A stretch of DNA of 14,911 nt from G020344215 sp039586575 (GCA_039586575.1 JBDHKD010000064.1:1-14911), one strand, 5' to 3'. Positions 1-8,191 are shown, counted from the stretch's first letter. A program made the numbers and translations. Notes: generated by a model not told the origin, from the letters alone.

Positions 1-123
1 AACCCGCTCAACCAGGACGCCGTATTAGCTCTCTTGGTTCTCTTCGACTCCGCTGGCCAGTTCGTCGAGCACCTATTCCCGATGATCGCCCCGGCGTTCG
101 ATATCTGCTTCCCCGCCACCTGA
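1..123 (+). CDS. C-terminal end of an unidentified protein (partial)
   Basis: The window opens inside a reading frame that runs from base 1 to a TGA at 121-123 and gives about 40 residues, ending ...FDICFPAT. About 33 of 40 codons end in G or C, as expected for a real gene in this high-GC genome. The third frame is also open here but has weaker third-position bias, and the second has an early stop. The piece is short and hydrophobic-rich with no motif I recognise, so no function is offered. It converges with the minus-strand FHA gene, and the hairpins just after its stop suit a gene end. The call that it is coding is moderately sure; the product is unknown. Confidence 0.5.
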   Translation, partial: NPLNQDAVLALLVLFDSAGQFVEHLFPMIAPAFDICFPAT

Positions 124-137
124 GCCGCGACGGCTCA
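121..137. repeat. small inverted repeat at the stop codon
   Basis: TGAGCCG (121-127) pairs perfectly with CGGCTCA (131-137) around a CGA triloop. The left arm contains the TGA stop of the partial upstream gene. It sits 10 bases before the larger hairpin at 148-179, so it could be an accessory 3'-end structure of that transcript. There is no U-tract of its own. Confidence 0.35.
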
Positions 138-147
138 GCCATGAACC

Positions 148-179
148 AAGCGGGCGACCCCTCTGGGGGTCGCCCGCTT
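148..179. terminator. bidirectional terminator hairpin between convergent genes
   Basis: AAGCGGGCGACCCC (148-161) and GGGGTCGCCCGCTT (166-179) form a perfect 14-bp GC-rich stem with a TCTG loop. The hairpin lies between the + strand stop at 121-123 and the inferred minus-strand stop at 209-211, which is where a shared terminator is expected. The + strand continues ATCTTGCCTT and the minus strand continues GGTTCAT, so neither side has a long U-run. Termination is inferred from the stem and its location. Confidence 0.75.
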
Positions 180-208
180 ATCTTGCCTTCCCTTGCTCCG
201 AGCTCTGC

Positions 209-773
209 TTAACCGCCGCCGAGCAGCCCCTGGAGGCTCGCTGGCAGTTGCGACCTGATGCTCGCCGCTAGGTCGGGTAAGAGGAAATAGATCGCCAGCC
301 AGGCGACCACGAGCACCGCAGCGACCGTGAGCACGATCCTCAGCAGGCTGCGCAGCGGACGGCGCTTGCCTTTGCCGCCTCTCGGGCGAAGTCTGCAGTT
401 CGGCGCGTGCCGCCTCGTCAGCCGGGACCGTCTTCAGATTGAAGCGATACTCGATCTTGCCGAACTTGACCATATCGCCGTTGCGCAGCGGCTGGGCGAC
501 GGCCACCAGCGTGCCGTTGATCCAGGTGCCGTTCGTGCTGTGGTCGTACAGTACGTAGCGCCCGCCTTCGTAACAGACGTCGGCGTGATGTCGGGATACG
601 GTCTTGTCCGTGATGACGAGATCGGCGCGACGCTGCCGCCCTACACGCAGGCTACCGAAGCCCAACGAGTACTGCCGCCCGTCCGAGACCCGGGTGAGTA
701 TTCCGACCTGCTCGACATCCGCCGCCGGTTGAGGAGTCTTCTGGCCCACCGGTCGCTTCCCCTCATCATTCAT
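209..773 (-). CDS. FHA-domain protein with C-terminal membrane anchor, apparently frameshifted
   Basis: Residues about 28-112 form a forkhead-associated domain, a phosphothreonine-peptide binding module. Visible motifs are GR (45-46), SRHH (60-63), STNGTWING (79-87) and LRNGDMVKFG. In the uninterrupted frame the sequence after residue about 120 degrades into low-complexity, Arg-rich protein and runs through the terminator hairpin to base 135. One base over, a clean tail appears: basic KGKRRPLR, a hydrophobic helix (LRIVLTVAAVLVVAWLAIYF), a short hydrophilic end and a TAA at 209-211. Start to TAA is 565 bases, one more than a multiple of three, so a single extra base (for example in GGG 384-386) would explain it. 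The start at 773 has no clear Shine-Dalgarno, but the gene lies 60 bp after the OPT gene and is probably co-transcribed. FHA identity is sure; whether the break is real, a sequencing error or recoding is not. Confidence 0.85.
375..395 (-). other. probable frameshift site in the FHA gene
   Basis: Upstream on the minus strand the FHA frame is clearly coding. Downstream of about base 375 only the +1 frame gives a sensible product (basic stretch, membrane helix, stop before the terminator). The window holds a CCC-G on the coding strand (386-383); losing one C would read TSPRGGKGKRRPL straight into the helix. The exact base is not determinable, and the break could lie somewhat upstream, as far as the +1-frame stop near the end of the FHA domain. 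Confidence 0.6.
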
Positions 774-833
774 AGCGGGAAGTTAGATCGGCCTGGATTC
801 CCTCGGCAAGCCCAACACCACGCTTCCGCCGCC

Positions 834-2795
834 TCAGTCGAGCGCCCGCCGAGCCGACCGGATGATCAGGTAGGCCAGCACGGCCAGCATGCCCACGGCC
901 AGCGGCTCGGCGAACGGCCCCTGCCACTCGTGCCCGAACCCACGCGGGATACCGAAGGCGCCCGCCCAGAAGGCGATGATCACCCCCATCAGTCCGTCGC
1001 CTCCGATCAAGCCGGACGCGTATAGCACGCCCTGCTCCCTCACGCTTTCCTTCCCCTCCCGCGTCCGCTGCTTGTGCTCGAGCAGCTTGCGGATCATGCC
1101 GCCGATGAAGATCGGCATCATGGTGGTTATTGGCAGGTAGATACCGACGGCGAAGGCCAGCGACGGAATGCGGAACATCTCGGCGACCAACGCGAGCCCC
1201 ACGCCGATGAGGACGAACCGCCAGGGAATCTCGGCCTGCAGTACGCCATCGATGACGAGCATCATCATGTTCGCCTGCGGGGCCGGCAGCTCGGCCGACC
1301 CGAACCCGTAGGCCCGCTCCAAGGCCAGAATGCTGGCGCAGACGAAGAAGCCGGCGGTGAGGACACCGATCAGCTCACCGGTTTGCTGTCTCCTCGGCGT
1401 CGCGCCGAGCAGGAACCCGGTCTTCAGGTCCTGAGACGTGTCGCCAGCAATCGAAGCGGCGATGGCGACCACGGCCCCGATGGACAGCGCCGCCACCCGC
1501 CCCGTGTCGTCCGTCCAGCCGAGCGCGACGAAGATCAAGCTCGTACCGAGCAGGGTAGCAATCGTCATGCCCGACGTTGGGTTGGATGTGACACCGACAA
1601 GTCCGACGATGCGGCTCGACACCGTCACGAAGAAGAAGGCGAAGATGGCTACGAGGATCGCGGCCAAGACCCGCACGGTCAGGGACTCGATGAACCCGAA
1701 TACATGCGGCATGACGGCAAGGAAGAGCACGACCAGGCCCACCCCGATCAACACCACGTTGAAAGGCAGATCGTCGTCGGTACGCTTGATCGCCTGCACG
1801 ACCGCCGAGCCCTCGAAGCGGCTGCGCAATCCGCGCATCCCTTCCTTGAACGAGGTGACGATCATCGGCATGGAGCGGATCAGCGTGGCGATCCCGGCCG
1901 TCGCCACCGCGCCCGCCCCGACGTAGCGGATGTAACGCGTCCAGATCGTCTCCGGACCCATATCCGTTATCAGCAGGGTCAATTCCGGATACAACGGCTC
2001 GGTCATGCTGCGCCCGATGATCTCGATGGCGGGGATGAGGATCAGCCACGAAATGGCGGCGCCGCCAACCATCACGAGACCGATCTTGGCGCCCAGGATA
2101 TAGCCCACACCGATCAGCGCCGGCGCCACATCAACTCCGACCTGACCCTTGGGGAGGAAGGGCACCTTAGCCCAGGCGTCGCGCGGCCAGAGGTTGAGCC
2201 CGCTCATCAACCACTTGTAGAGCGCGCCAATACCCAACCCCATGAACACGTTGCGCGCTTGCGTGCCGCCGGCGTCCGCCGCCACCAGCACCTCGGCGCA
2301 CGCGGTCCCCTCGGGATACGGCAACTTGCCATGCTCGCCTTTGATCAAGAAGCGGCGCAGCGGAATCATGAACAACACGCCGAGCAGCCCGCCGGCCAAC
2401 GCGACGACCAAGAGCTTCAGAACGCTGGGGCTGAACCCCCACATGAACAACGCCGGGATCGTGAAGATCAGCCCCGAGGCCTGACTGGACGACGCCGACC
2501 CTACGGTTTGGGAGATGTTGTGCTCGAGGATCGTACCGCCGCGCACGAACGCCCGGAAGACGGCCACCGTCATGACCGCGATCGGGATCGAGGTCGATAC
2601 GGTGAGGCCTACCCGCAGTCCGAGGTAGGCGTTCGCCGCTCCGAAGACGATCCCGAACAGGGCACCGAGGAGCACGGCGCGCCAACTGAACTCCAGCAGG
2701 CGTGTCTCCGCAGCCACGTAAGGTTCATACTGGTCGCCGGGGATCTCCTCGTACGCGGTACGAGAGAGCCTGCGTCGTTCAGTCGGTTCTGCCAT
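834..2795 (-). CDS. OPT-family oligopeptide transporter
   Basis: This 653-residue polytopic inner-membrane protein belongs to the prokaryotic oligopeptide transporter (OPT) family, secondary carriers thought to take up small peptides or metal chelates with protons. Family-typical stretches are seen in order: SSSQASGLIFTIPALFMWG near 102-120, LPYPEGTACAEVL at 158-170, GATPRRQQTGELIG, the SLAFAVGIYLPITTMMPIF segment, and EQGVLYASGLIGGDGLMGV near the C-terminus. Hydrophobic segments fill the whole length, and about 650 residues is normal for the bacterial branch. A weak GAGAG precedes the ATG at 2795. It begins 15 bp after the S46 peptidase stop, so the two are almost surely one transcript. That coupling suggests the substrate is di- or short peptides made by the S46 enzyme; the substrate is inference. 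Confidence 0.95.
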   Translation of the reverse strand: MAEPTERRRLSRTAYEEIPGDQYEPYVAAETRLLEFSWRAVLLGALFGIVFGAANAYLGLRVGLTVSTSIPIAVMTVAVFRAFVRGGTILEHNISQTVGSASSSQASGLIFTIPALFMWGFSPSVLKLLVVALAGGLLGVLFMIPLRRFLIKGEHGKLPYPEGTACAEVLVAADAGGTQARNVFMGLGIGALYKWLMSGLNLWPRDAWAKVPFLPKGQVGVDVAPALIGVGYILGAKIGLVMVGGAAISWLILIPAIEIIGRSMTEPLYPELTLLITDMGPETIWTRYIRYVGAGAVATAGIATLIRSMPMIVTSFKEGMRGLRSRFEGSAVVQAIKRTDDDLPFNVVLIGVGLVVLFLAVMPHVFGFIESLTVRVLAAILVAIFAFFFVTVSSRIVGLVGVTSNPTSGMTIATLLGTSLIFVALGWTDDTGRVAALSIGAVVAIAASIAGDTSQDLKTGFLLGATPRRQQTGELIGVLTAGFFVCASILALERAYGFGSAELPAPQANMMMLVIDGVLQAEIPWRFVLIGVGLALVAEMFRIPSLAFAVGIYLPITTMMPIFIGGMIRKLLEHKQRTREGKESVREQGVLYASGLIGGDGLMGVIIAFWAGAFGIPRGFGHEWQGPFAEPLAVGMLAVLAYLIIRSARRALD

Positions 2796-2810
2796 CGTCT
2801 ACTCTCAAGT

Positions 2811-4967
2811 TCAGTTCTTGCCTTGAATCTCGTCAGCCAGGTCGCCGGCGTCGTAGACCTTGCGCAGCGCCTCGATGATCGCCATCGAGTGGACCGACAC
2901 CGTGCGGCCGGAATCGTCCTCCCGGAACAGGAACCTGCCGGGGAAGAACTCGATGTTGCCATCGAACACGAGGCCGACGACGTGTGCCTCACGATTGACC
3001 ACCGGGCTACCGGAGTTACCTCCGATGATGTCGGCGGTCGAAACGAAATTCAGCGGCGTCGAAAGATCGATCTGGTCTTTCCGATCGAGATAACGCTGCG
3101 GGAGGTGCCAGGGCTCCTGGTAGTCAAAGGACGCCGCCCGGTCATACAGACCGTAGTACGTCGTCTTGTACGGCGCATACGTCCCGTTGTACGGGTATCT
3201 GCGGATGACGCCGTCCTGCAGTCTAAGCGTGAAGGTGGCGTCGGGCGGCAGCATCGTCCCGTAGATCTCGAACAGCGCCTTCGCCACGCGCTCCTCGTGC
3301 ACCGACTCGCTGGCGCCCAGGTCTTCCAGCTGCTGCTGCAGCTCGCGGCTGCGGGCATCCACGCTACGGGCCAGCACGATCGCTGGGTCATCCGAGGCTG
3401 CCACCGCCGCCGGCCCTCCATCCAACAACGCCTGCCGGACCGCGAGTTCGCCCAGACTGCTTTCCCGGACCAGGGCGCGCGCCGCCTGGGCCGGCTCGCG
3501 GCCGCCCAGCGCGGCCTGCACCCACGGGTGATCGGCGCCCAGCGCTTGCTCGGCTTTCGCAAGCCGGATGGCAAGCAGCCGCTCCTCGTAGTCATGGTCG
3601 ATCTGGAGTTCACCCGTAAGCTGCCTCTGCATCCTGGCCAGCCTCTCGTCGCTGTAGCTCCGCTCGCCGGCCGGCTTCGCCATCTCGTCGGCGTAGCGAA
3701 TGATGGCCGCGGCGATCCCGAGTGTGGTGATGTTGGCGAAGGACGCGTGACGCCGCTCCGGATCCAGCTGGGTCAGCTCGCGATTGACGGTGGCGATCTC
3801 GTCCCAGGCGCTACCGTAGGCGGCCTGCAGCGTCGGGTCGGCGGCTACCGCTGCGCGGAAGCTCCGCTCCCATGCCTGTTTGCTCCCCATCAGCTCGGGG
3901 TCGTTAAGCCCTTCGATGTAACCGACGTACTGCTTGTAACCGTTCTCCAGGCCGAAGATCGTGTTGCGGTACCTGACCGCCGCCTCCTCGTTCTCGGCCA
4001 CAAGTTCCCTGAGCACGCTGAGACGCTCGTCGTATGACCGCAGCGTGGCCGGATAGGCGGCGTCCCTCAGGTACTCGAGCTGCGCCACAGTGCGCAGGCG
4101 AAGGGTCGTGCCCGGATTGCCGGTGACGAAGATGAGCTCACCTTCCGCAGCTCCAGCCTCGCTCCACGTCAGGTAGTGCTCGGGGTGGAACGGCTGGCCG
4201 TCCTCATACACACGGAGTAGCGTGACATCCAGATCGTGGCGCGGGTAAGTGAAGTTGTCGGGATCGCCGCCGAAGAAGGCGGCCTGGCCCTCCGGCGCGA
4301 AGACCAGCCGCACGTCGTCGTACCGCCTGTACTTGTAGATCGAGTAGATGCCGCCGTGGTACAGCGAGACGACCTGGCAGCGATAACCGCTCTCGGCCTC
4401 GCATTCCTCCTGGATGGCCTCGCGCTCCGCCAGCTTCAGTCGAGTGGCCTCCTCGTCCGGCAGACCGGCAGCGGCTGCCGCGTCGACACGCTCCGTCACG
4501 TTTTCGATCTCGATCAGCTGATCGAGGAAGTACCGAGGGCATTGGACCTCTTCATCGCGTGAAGCCGCGTAGAAGCCGTTCGTGTAGTAGTCGTTCTCCT
4601 CATCACCTACGGCGGTGATGCATCCACGGGCGCAGTGGTGGTTGGTCATCACCAGGCCGTCCGGCGATACGAACGAGGCCGAACATCCACCGCTCCTCAA
4701 CGAAGCCAGCCGGAGGTGCTCGAACCACTCGGGCGTGGGGCTGAAGTCGTAGCGCTCCTCCAGATAATCGAGCGGCGGGTTGTCGAAGGTCCACATCTTC
4801 CCGAGCCCCGCGGCGTCCACGGCCTCCACACCGGTAAGCAGCGGGGCGGCCTCCTGGCTGGGTGCCGGGGCGGTCGAGGTCGGTGCCTGGGACGCCGAGC
4901 AGGCCGCGGTAGATGCGACCGCTAGCGCGACGGACAAGGCGAACCAAACGCGTGTTGACCGATACAT
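2811..4967 (-). CDS. S46-family dipeptidyl peptidase, lipoprotein (DPP7-like)
   Basis: This is a serine exopeptidase of family S46 (DPP7/DPP11), which removes dipeptides from peptide N-termini outside the cytoplasm. From the chosen start it is 718 residues, close to the usual 710-720. Catalytic elements are TNHHC at 108-112, an Asp at about 237 (PRHDLD), and Ser652 in GGNSGSP. Eighteen residues after the serine, at the position that separates DPP7 (Gly) from acidic-specific DPP11 (Arg), there is Gly in FDGN, which predicts a hydrophobic P1 preference. I chose the ATG at 4967 because GGAGG sits 6 bases upstream and it begins a lipoprotein signal: MYRSTR, a hydrophobic run, then lipobox STAAC. 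An in-frame ATG at 5030 would add 21 residues ahead of the signal and is less likely. It heads the operon with the OPT transporter and is divergent from an M20 dipeptidase. Family assignment is firm; specificity is inferred. Confidence 0.95.
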   Translation of the reverse strand: MYRSTRVWFALSVALAVASTAACSASQAPTSTAPAPSQEAAPLLTGVEAVDAAGLGKMWTFDNPPLDYLEERYDFSPTPEWFEHLRLASLRSGGCSASFVSPDGLVMTNHHCARGCITAVGDEENDYYTNGFYAASRDEEVQCPRYFLDQLIEIENVTERVDAAAAAGLPDEEATRLKLAEREAIQEECEAESGYRCQVVSLYHGGIYSIYKYRRYDDVRLVFAPEGQAAFFGGDPDNFTYPRHDLDVTLLRVYEDGQPFHPEHYLTWSEAGAAEGELIFVTGNPGTTLRLRTVAQLEYLRDAAYPATLRSYDERLSVLRELVAENEEAAVRYRNTIFGLENGYKQYVGYIEGLNDPELMGSKQAWERSFRAAVAADPTLQAAYGSAWDEIATVNRELTQLDPERRHASFANITTLGIAAAIIRYADEMAKPAGERSYSDERLARMQRQLTGELQIDHDYEERLLAIRLAKAEQALGADHPWVQAALGGREPAQAARALVRESSLGELAVRQALLDGGPAAVAASDDPAIVLARSVDARSRELQQQLEDLGASESVHEERVAKALFEIYGTMLPPDATFTLRLQDGVIRRYPYNGTYAPYKTTYYGLYDRAASFDYQEPWHLPQRYLDRKDQIDLSTPLNFVSTADIIGGNSGSPVVNREAHVVGLVFDGNIEFFPGRFLFREDDSGRTVSVHSMAIIEALRKVYDAGDLADEIQGKN

Positions 4968-5173
4968 AGTAATCCTCCGCGTTCGATACGGGTCATCGGC
5001 GCTGGCTGGGGTGAGGGCAAACTCGGGCACGCGGCCCGCTTGGGCAAGGGACCCGCCGCAAGACCACGGCGGGCGACCATCGGCGGCTGCCGGTCGTGTA
5101 GCCGGACGCCAGCTGCCGCCTTATCTTAGGCTCCCCCGACATACCGCGGACACTCGAGCAAGAGGGCATCCCA
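4968..5173. promoter_or_regulatory. divergent intergenic region between S46 peptidase and M20 dipeptidase
   Basis: These 206 bases must hold promoters for both the minus-strand S46-OPT-FHA operon and the plus-strand dipeptidase pair. I see no strong -35/-10 pair on either strand. Candidate pieces are TATCTT at 5122-5127, a possible -10 for the + strand 47 bases before the M20 ATG, and an inverted repeat CCCGCCG (5052-5058) / CGGCGGG (5067-5073) with an 8-base spacer, which could be an operator or chance in GC-rich DNA. Shared control of the two arms is plausible but not shown by sequence. Confidence 0.4.
4974..4978 (-). promoter_or_regulatory. ribosome binding site of the S46 peptidase
   Basis: On the minus strand GGAGG (CCTCC on the + strand) lies 6 bases before the ATG at 4967-4965. 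It is the strongest Shine-Dalgarno on the left side of the window and fixes the start at 4967 rather than 5030. Confidence 0.8.
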
Positions 5174-6550
5174 ATGTCTTTAGAGAAGCTGCTCAAGGCG
5201 AACCGACAGAAATACGAGGACGAGCTCAAGGAGTTCCTGGCGATCCCCAGCGTCAGCGCCCGCTCGGAGCACAAAGGCGACATGGGCCGCTGCGCCGACT
5301 GGCTGAAGGTCAAGCTCGGCGAGCTCGGTATCGACGCCGAGGTCATCCCGACAGACGGCCACCCCATCGTCTACGGCGAGTCGATGGAGGCTGGAGCGGA
5401 TGCGCCCACCGTGCTGGTTTACGGCCACTACGATGTCCAGCCGGTCGAGCCGCTCGACGAGTGGAAGACACCGCCGTTCGAGGGCACGGTGCGTGACGGC
5501 CGCATCTACGCCCGCGGCACCGCCGATGACAAGGGTCAGGTCCACGTCCACCTGAAGGCGCTGGAGGCATACCAAGAGGCTAAGGGCACGCCACCGGTGA
5601 ACCTGAAGTTCCTGATCGAGGGCGAGGAAGAGGTCGGCAGCGTCAACCTCGAGAGATTCATCCGTTCGAACACCGAACGGCTCGCCTGCGACGTCGCGGT
5701 GATCTCCGATACGCCGATGCTGGCGGAGGATCTTCCGAGTATCTGCGTCGGGTTGCGGGGGATCGTCTATATGGAGGTTCGCCTCAGCGGGCCCAGGCAA
5801 GACCTGCATTCGGGTCAGTACGGCGGCGGTGTGGTCAACCCGGCCAACGCGCTCGCCGGCATCATCGCCCAGCTCAAGGATGCCGAGGGCCGCGTGACGG
5901 TCCCCGGCTTCTACGACGCGGTGAAGGATCCCAGCCCCGCGGAGAAGAAGGGGTACGCCGAGATCCCGCTGACCGAAGAGGAATTCCGAAAGGAAGTCGG
6001 CGCCCCGGCGATCGGCGGCGGCGAGCTCGGCGTTCACTTCATAGAGCGGCTGTGGGCGCGACCGACCCTCGACGTGAACGGTTTGCTCTCCGGCTATACC
6101 GGCGAGGGCGCCAAGACGATCATCCCGGCGAAATCGATGGCGAAGATCTCGATGCGGCTCGTACCGGACCAGGACCCCAGTGCGATCCGCGAGGCGTTCG
6201 AGGGATACGTCCGCTCGCTCAAGCCGGAGGGCGTCGAGATGGAGAGCGAGTTCCACTCGGACGCTCTGCCCTGGGCCGTCGACCCCGAGGGGCCGGTCTT
6301 CAAAGCGGCGTCGGTCGCCGTGGAGGACGTGTTCGGGCGCGCGCCGCTGTTCATCCGCGAGGGGGGCTCGATCCCGATCGTGCCGCTGATCCAGAATGTC
6401 TTGGAGACGCCGGTCTTGTTGCTCGGCTTCGCGCTACCCGGGTGCAATCTGCACTCGCCCAACGAGTGGATGTCGCTCAACCTGTATCACAAGGGGATCG
6501 ACATCACGACGCGCCTCTACGACCAGCTCGGCGAGGCGTTGGGCAAGTAG
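5174..6550 (+). CDS. M20-family metallo-dipeptidase
   Basis: This 458-residue cytosolic di-zinc peptidase of family M20 is closest in style to the CNDP / nonspecific dipeptidase branch, which splits dipeptides into amino acids. Metal and catalytic motifs are all present: H85 and D87 in GHYDVQP, the bridging Asp118 in ARGTADDKG, the catalytic/metal Glu pair 152-153 in GEEEVGS, Asp179 in ISDTP, and the late His in LHSPNEW. The HSGQYGG stretch near 212-218 belongs to the lid/dimerisation domain. There is no signal peptide. AGAGGG at 5161-5166 sits 7 bases before the ATG. It is divergent from the S46-OPT operon and 12 bp ahead of the next peptidase, so it likely works on imported dipeptides. Other M20 activities (carboxypeptidase, deacylase) are possible, but the motif set favours dipeptidase. 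Confidence 0.93.
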   Translation: MSLEKLLKANRQKYEDELKEFLAIPSVSARSEHKGDMGRCADWLKVKLGELGIDAEVIPTDGHPIVYGESMEAGADAPTVLVYGHYDVQPVEPLDEWKTPPFEGTVRDGRIYARGTADDKGQVHVHLKALEAYQEAKGTPPVNLKFLIEGEEEVGSVNLERFIRSNTERLACDVAVISDTPMLAEDLPSICVGLRGIVYMEVRLSGPRQDLHSGQYGGGVVNPANALAGIIAQLKDAEGRVTVPGFYDAVKDPSPAEKKGYAEIPLTEEEFRKEVGAPAIGGGELGVHFIERLWARPTLDVNGLLSGYTGEGAKTIIPAKSMAKISMRLVPDQDPSAIREAFEGYVRSLKPEGVEMESEFHSDALPWAVDPEGPVFKAASVAVEDVFGRAPLFIREGGSIPIVPLIQNVLETPVLLLGFALPGCNLHSPNEWMSLNLYHKGIDITTRLYDQLGEALGK

Positions 6551-6562
6551 CGAATTCGCTCT

Positions 6563-8191
6563 GTGACTCCCGTCGAGGATCGAGCGCGTGACTTGATCGC
6601 CGAGGTCGAGGCGAAACTCAGGTCGCTCGAACGCGCGGTGAACCTGGCCCACTGGGAGGCCAGCACGGCCGGGACGCCCGAGGCGCAGCAGGAAGCGACC
6701 GAGGCCGAGACACGCTTACGCACGTACCTCAGCTCGAAAACGCGCTACGCCGAGATTGTGGAGCTCGGCGATTCCCGCGAGCTGCGCGACGCTCTCCTGC
6801 ACCGCCAGTTGCAGCTGCTCGCCCTCGATCACCGGCCCAACCTCTTGCCGGAACCTGTGATCGAGGATCTGGTGCGCCGCAGCAACGAGATCCAGGCGGA
6901 ATTCTACACGTTCCGTGCCCAGCTCGACGGACGCCCGGTGACCAACAACGAGATCCTCGATGTGCTGCGCGGCGAGCGGGATGAAGCACGGCGGCGCGCC
7001 GCCTGGGAGGCCTCCAAGCAGATCGCGCCTCGCGTGGCCGGCCGACTACGGGATCTGGTCGAGGCACGTAACCGGGCGGCCCGCTCTCTGGGATTCCGCG
7101 ATTACTACCGCATGCGCATGGAACTACAGGAGATCGATGAGGACGAGCTGCTGGCGGTGTTCGACGAGCTCAGGCGCCGCACGGACGAGCCTTTCGCGAC
7201 GGCGAAAGCCGAGATCGACGCACGCCTGGCAGAGCGTTACGGCACGCGGCTCGATGCGCTGCGCCCCTGGCACTACGAAGACCCTTTCTTCCAAGAAGCG
7301 CCGCTCAGCGGTGAACTGGGCCTCGACGTGTACTTCAAGGGACGCGACCTGCTCGAGATCGCCGACCGTTTCTATCGTGACATCGGACTGCCTATTAGCG
7401 ACGTACTGGATCGCAGTGACCTTTACGAGCGCGCTGGTAAGGATCAGCATGCCTACTGCACGAACATCGACAGGGAGGGCGATGTCCGCATCCTCTGCAA
7501 CCTGAAGGACGACGATCGTTGGATGGGCATTCTGCTTCATGAGCTGGGACACGCAGCCTACGAAGTGTTCATGCCCGCCAGCCTGCCCTGGCTCGTACGT
7601 CAGCCGGCGCACATCGCGACCACCGAGGCGATCGCGATGTTCATGGACCGCCTGACTTACGACGTCGACTGGTTGCAACGGACCGCCGGCGCGAGCCCGG
7701 CCGACAGCGCGGAGACTCGAAAGCGCGCATCGCAGGCGCTGCGCTTCGAGATGCTACTAACCGCGCGCTGGGTGCTGGTCATGACTTACTTCGAGCGAGC
7801 GCTCTACGCCGACCCGCAGCGCGATGACCTCGACACGTTGTGGTGGGATCTGGTCGAGGAGTTACAGCTCCTGGCACGACCCGCTGGGCGTGCAGCACCC
7901 GACTGGGCATCGAAGATCCACCTGACCGTGGCTCCCGTCTACTACCACAACTACCTGCTCGGCGAACTCATCGCCTCGCAGCTCGGCGCGACGGTCCGCC
8001 GGGACATTCTGGGCGATAAGGCGCCGCGGGGTTATGCCGGCTGCACCGAGCTGGGCGATTACCTGCGTGCGCGAGTGTTCGCCCCGGGGGCGAGCCAGCA
8101 TTGGCAGACGCTCATGGAACGAGCGACCGGCTCGCGGCTCTCTTCCAGCGCCTTCCTCGACGAGTTCGTGAGCGTACCAGCCGACCTCTGA
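6563..8191 (+). CDS. M2/M3-like zinc metallopeptidase (HELGH gluzincin)
   Basis: This 542-residue, mostly helical protein has no signal peptide, so it is probably cytosolic. The zinc site is HELGH at 326-330, with Glu355 in TTEAIAM as the likely third ligand. The 25-residue spacing from the second His matches M3 oligopeptidases, while the ligand context EAIA and the N-terminal AHWEASTAG-type segment look like the M2 (ACE-like) branch. The RPWHYEDPFFQEAP stretch near 234-247 is typical of bacterial members. Such enzymes cut oligopeptides or release C-terminal dipeptides. Translation begins at a GTG 12 bp after the M20 stop, with no clear Shine-Dalgarno, suggesting coupling to the dipeptidase. 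Clan membership is sure; the M2 versus M3 label and the cleavage mode are not. Confidence 0.9.
   Translation: MTPVEDRARDLIAEVEAKLRSLERAVNLAHWEASTAGTPEAQQEATEAETRLRTYLSSKTRYAEIVELGDSRELRDALLHRQLQLLALDHRPNLLPEPVIEDLVRRSNEIQAEFYTFRAQLDGRPVTNNEILDVLRGERDEARRRAAWEASKQIAPRVAGRLRDLVEARNRAARSLGFRDYYRMRMELQEIDEDELLAVFDELRRRTDEPFATAKAEIDARLAERYGTRLDALRPWHYEDPFFQEAPLSGELGLDVYFKGRDLLEIADRFYRDIGLPISDVLDRSDLYERAGKDQHAYCTNIDREGDVRILCNLKDDDRWMGILLHELGHAAYEVFMPASLPWLVRQPAHIATTEAIAMFMDRLTYDVDWLQRTAGASPADSAETRKRASQALRFEMLLTARWVLVMTYFERALYADPQRDDLDTLWWDLVEELQLLARPAGRAAPDWASKIHLTVAPVYYHNYLLGELIASQLGATVRRDILGDKAPRGYAGCTELGDYLRARVFAPGASQHWQTLMERATGSRLSSSAFLDEFVSVPADL

Noticed and set aside
135..208. Extension of the FHA reading frame to base 135
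   Set aside because: It reads through the perfect terminator hairpin with Arg-rich nonsense, while the alternative frame gives a membrane helix and a stop at 209-211.
1074..4037. A 987-codon + strand open frame antisense to the OPT and S46 genes
   Set aside because: Its protein is rich in His, Arg, Asp and Gln with no domain, and it spans two well-recognised genes and their junction. It is the shadow of strong codon bias in high-GC DNA.
4968..5030. Upstream ATG (5030) for the S46 peptidase
   Set aside because: It would put 21 residues before a textbook lipoprotein signal peptide and ignores the GGAGG placed 6 bases before the ATG at 4967.
5180..6256. A 358-codon minus-strand open frame opposite the M20 gene
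   Set aside because: No recognisable domain and fully covered by an M20 peptidase with all metal ligands intact.
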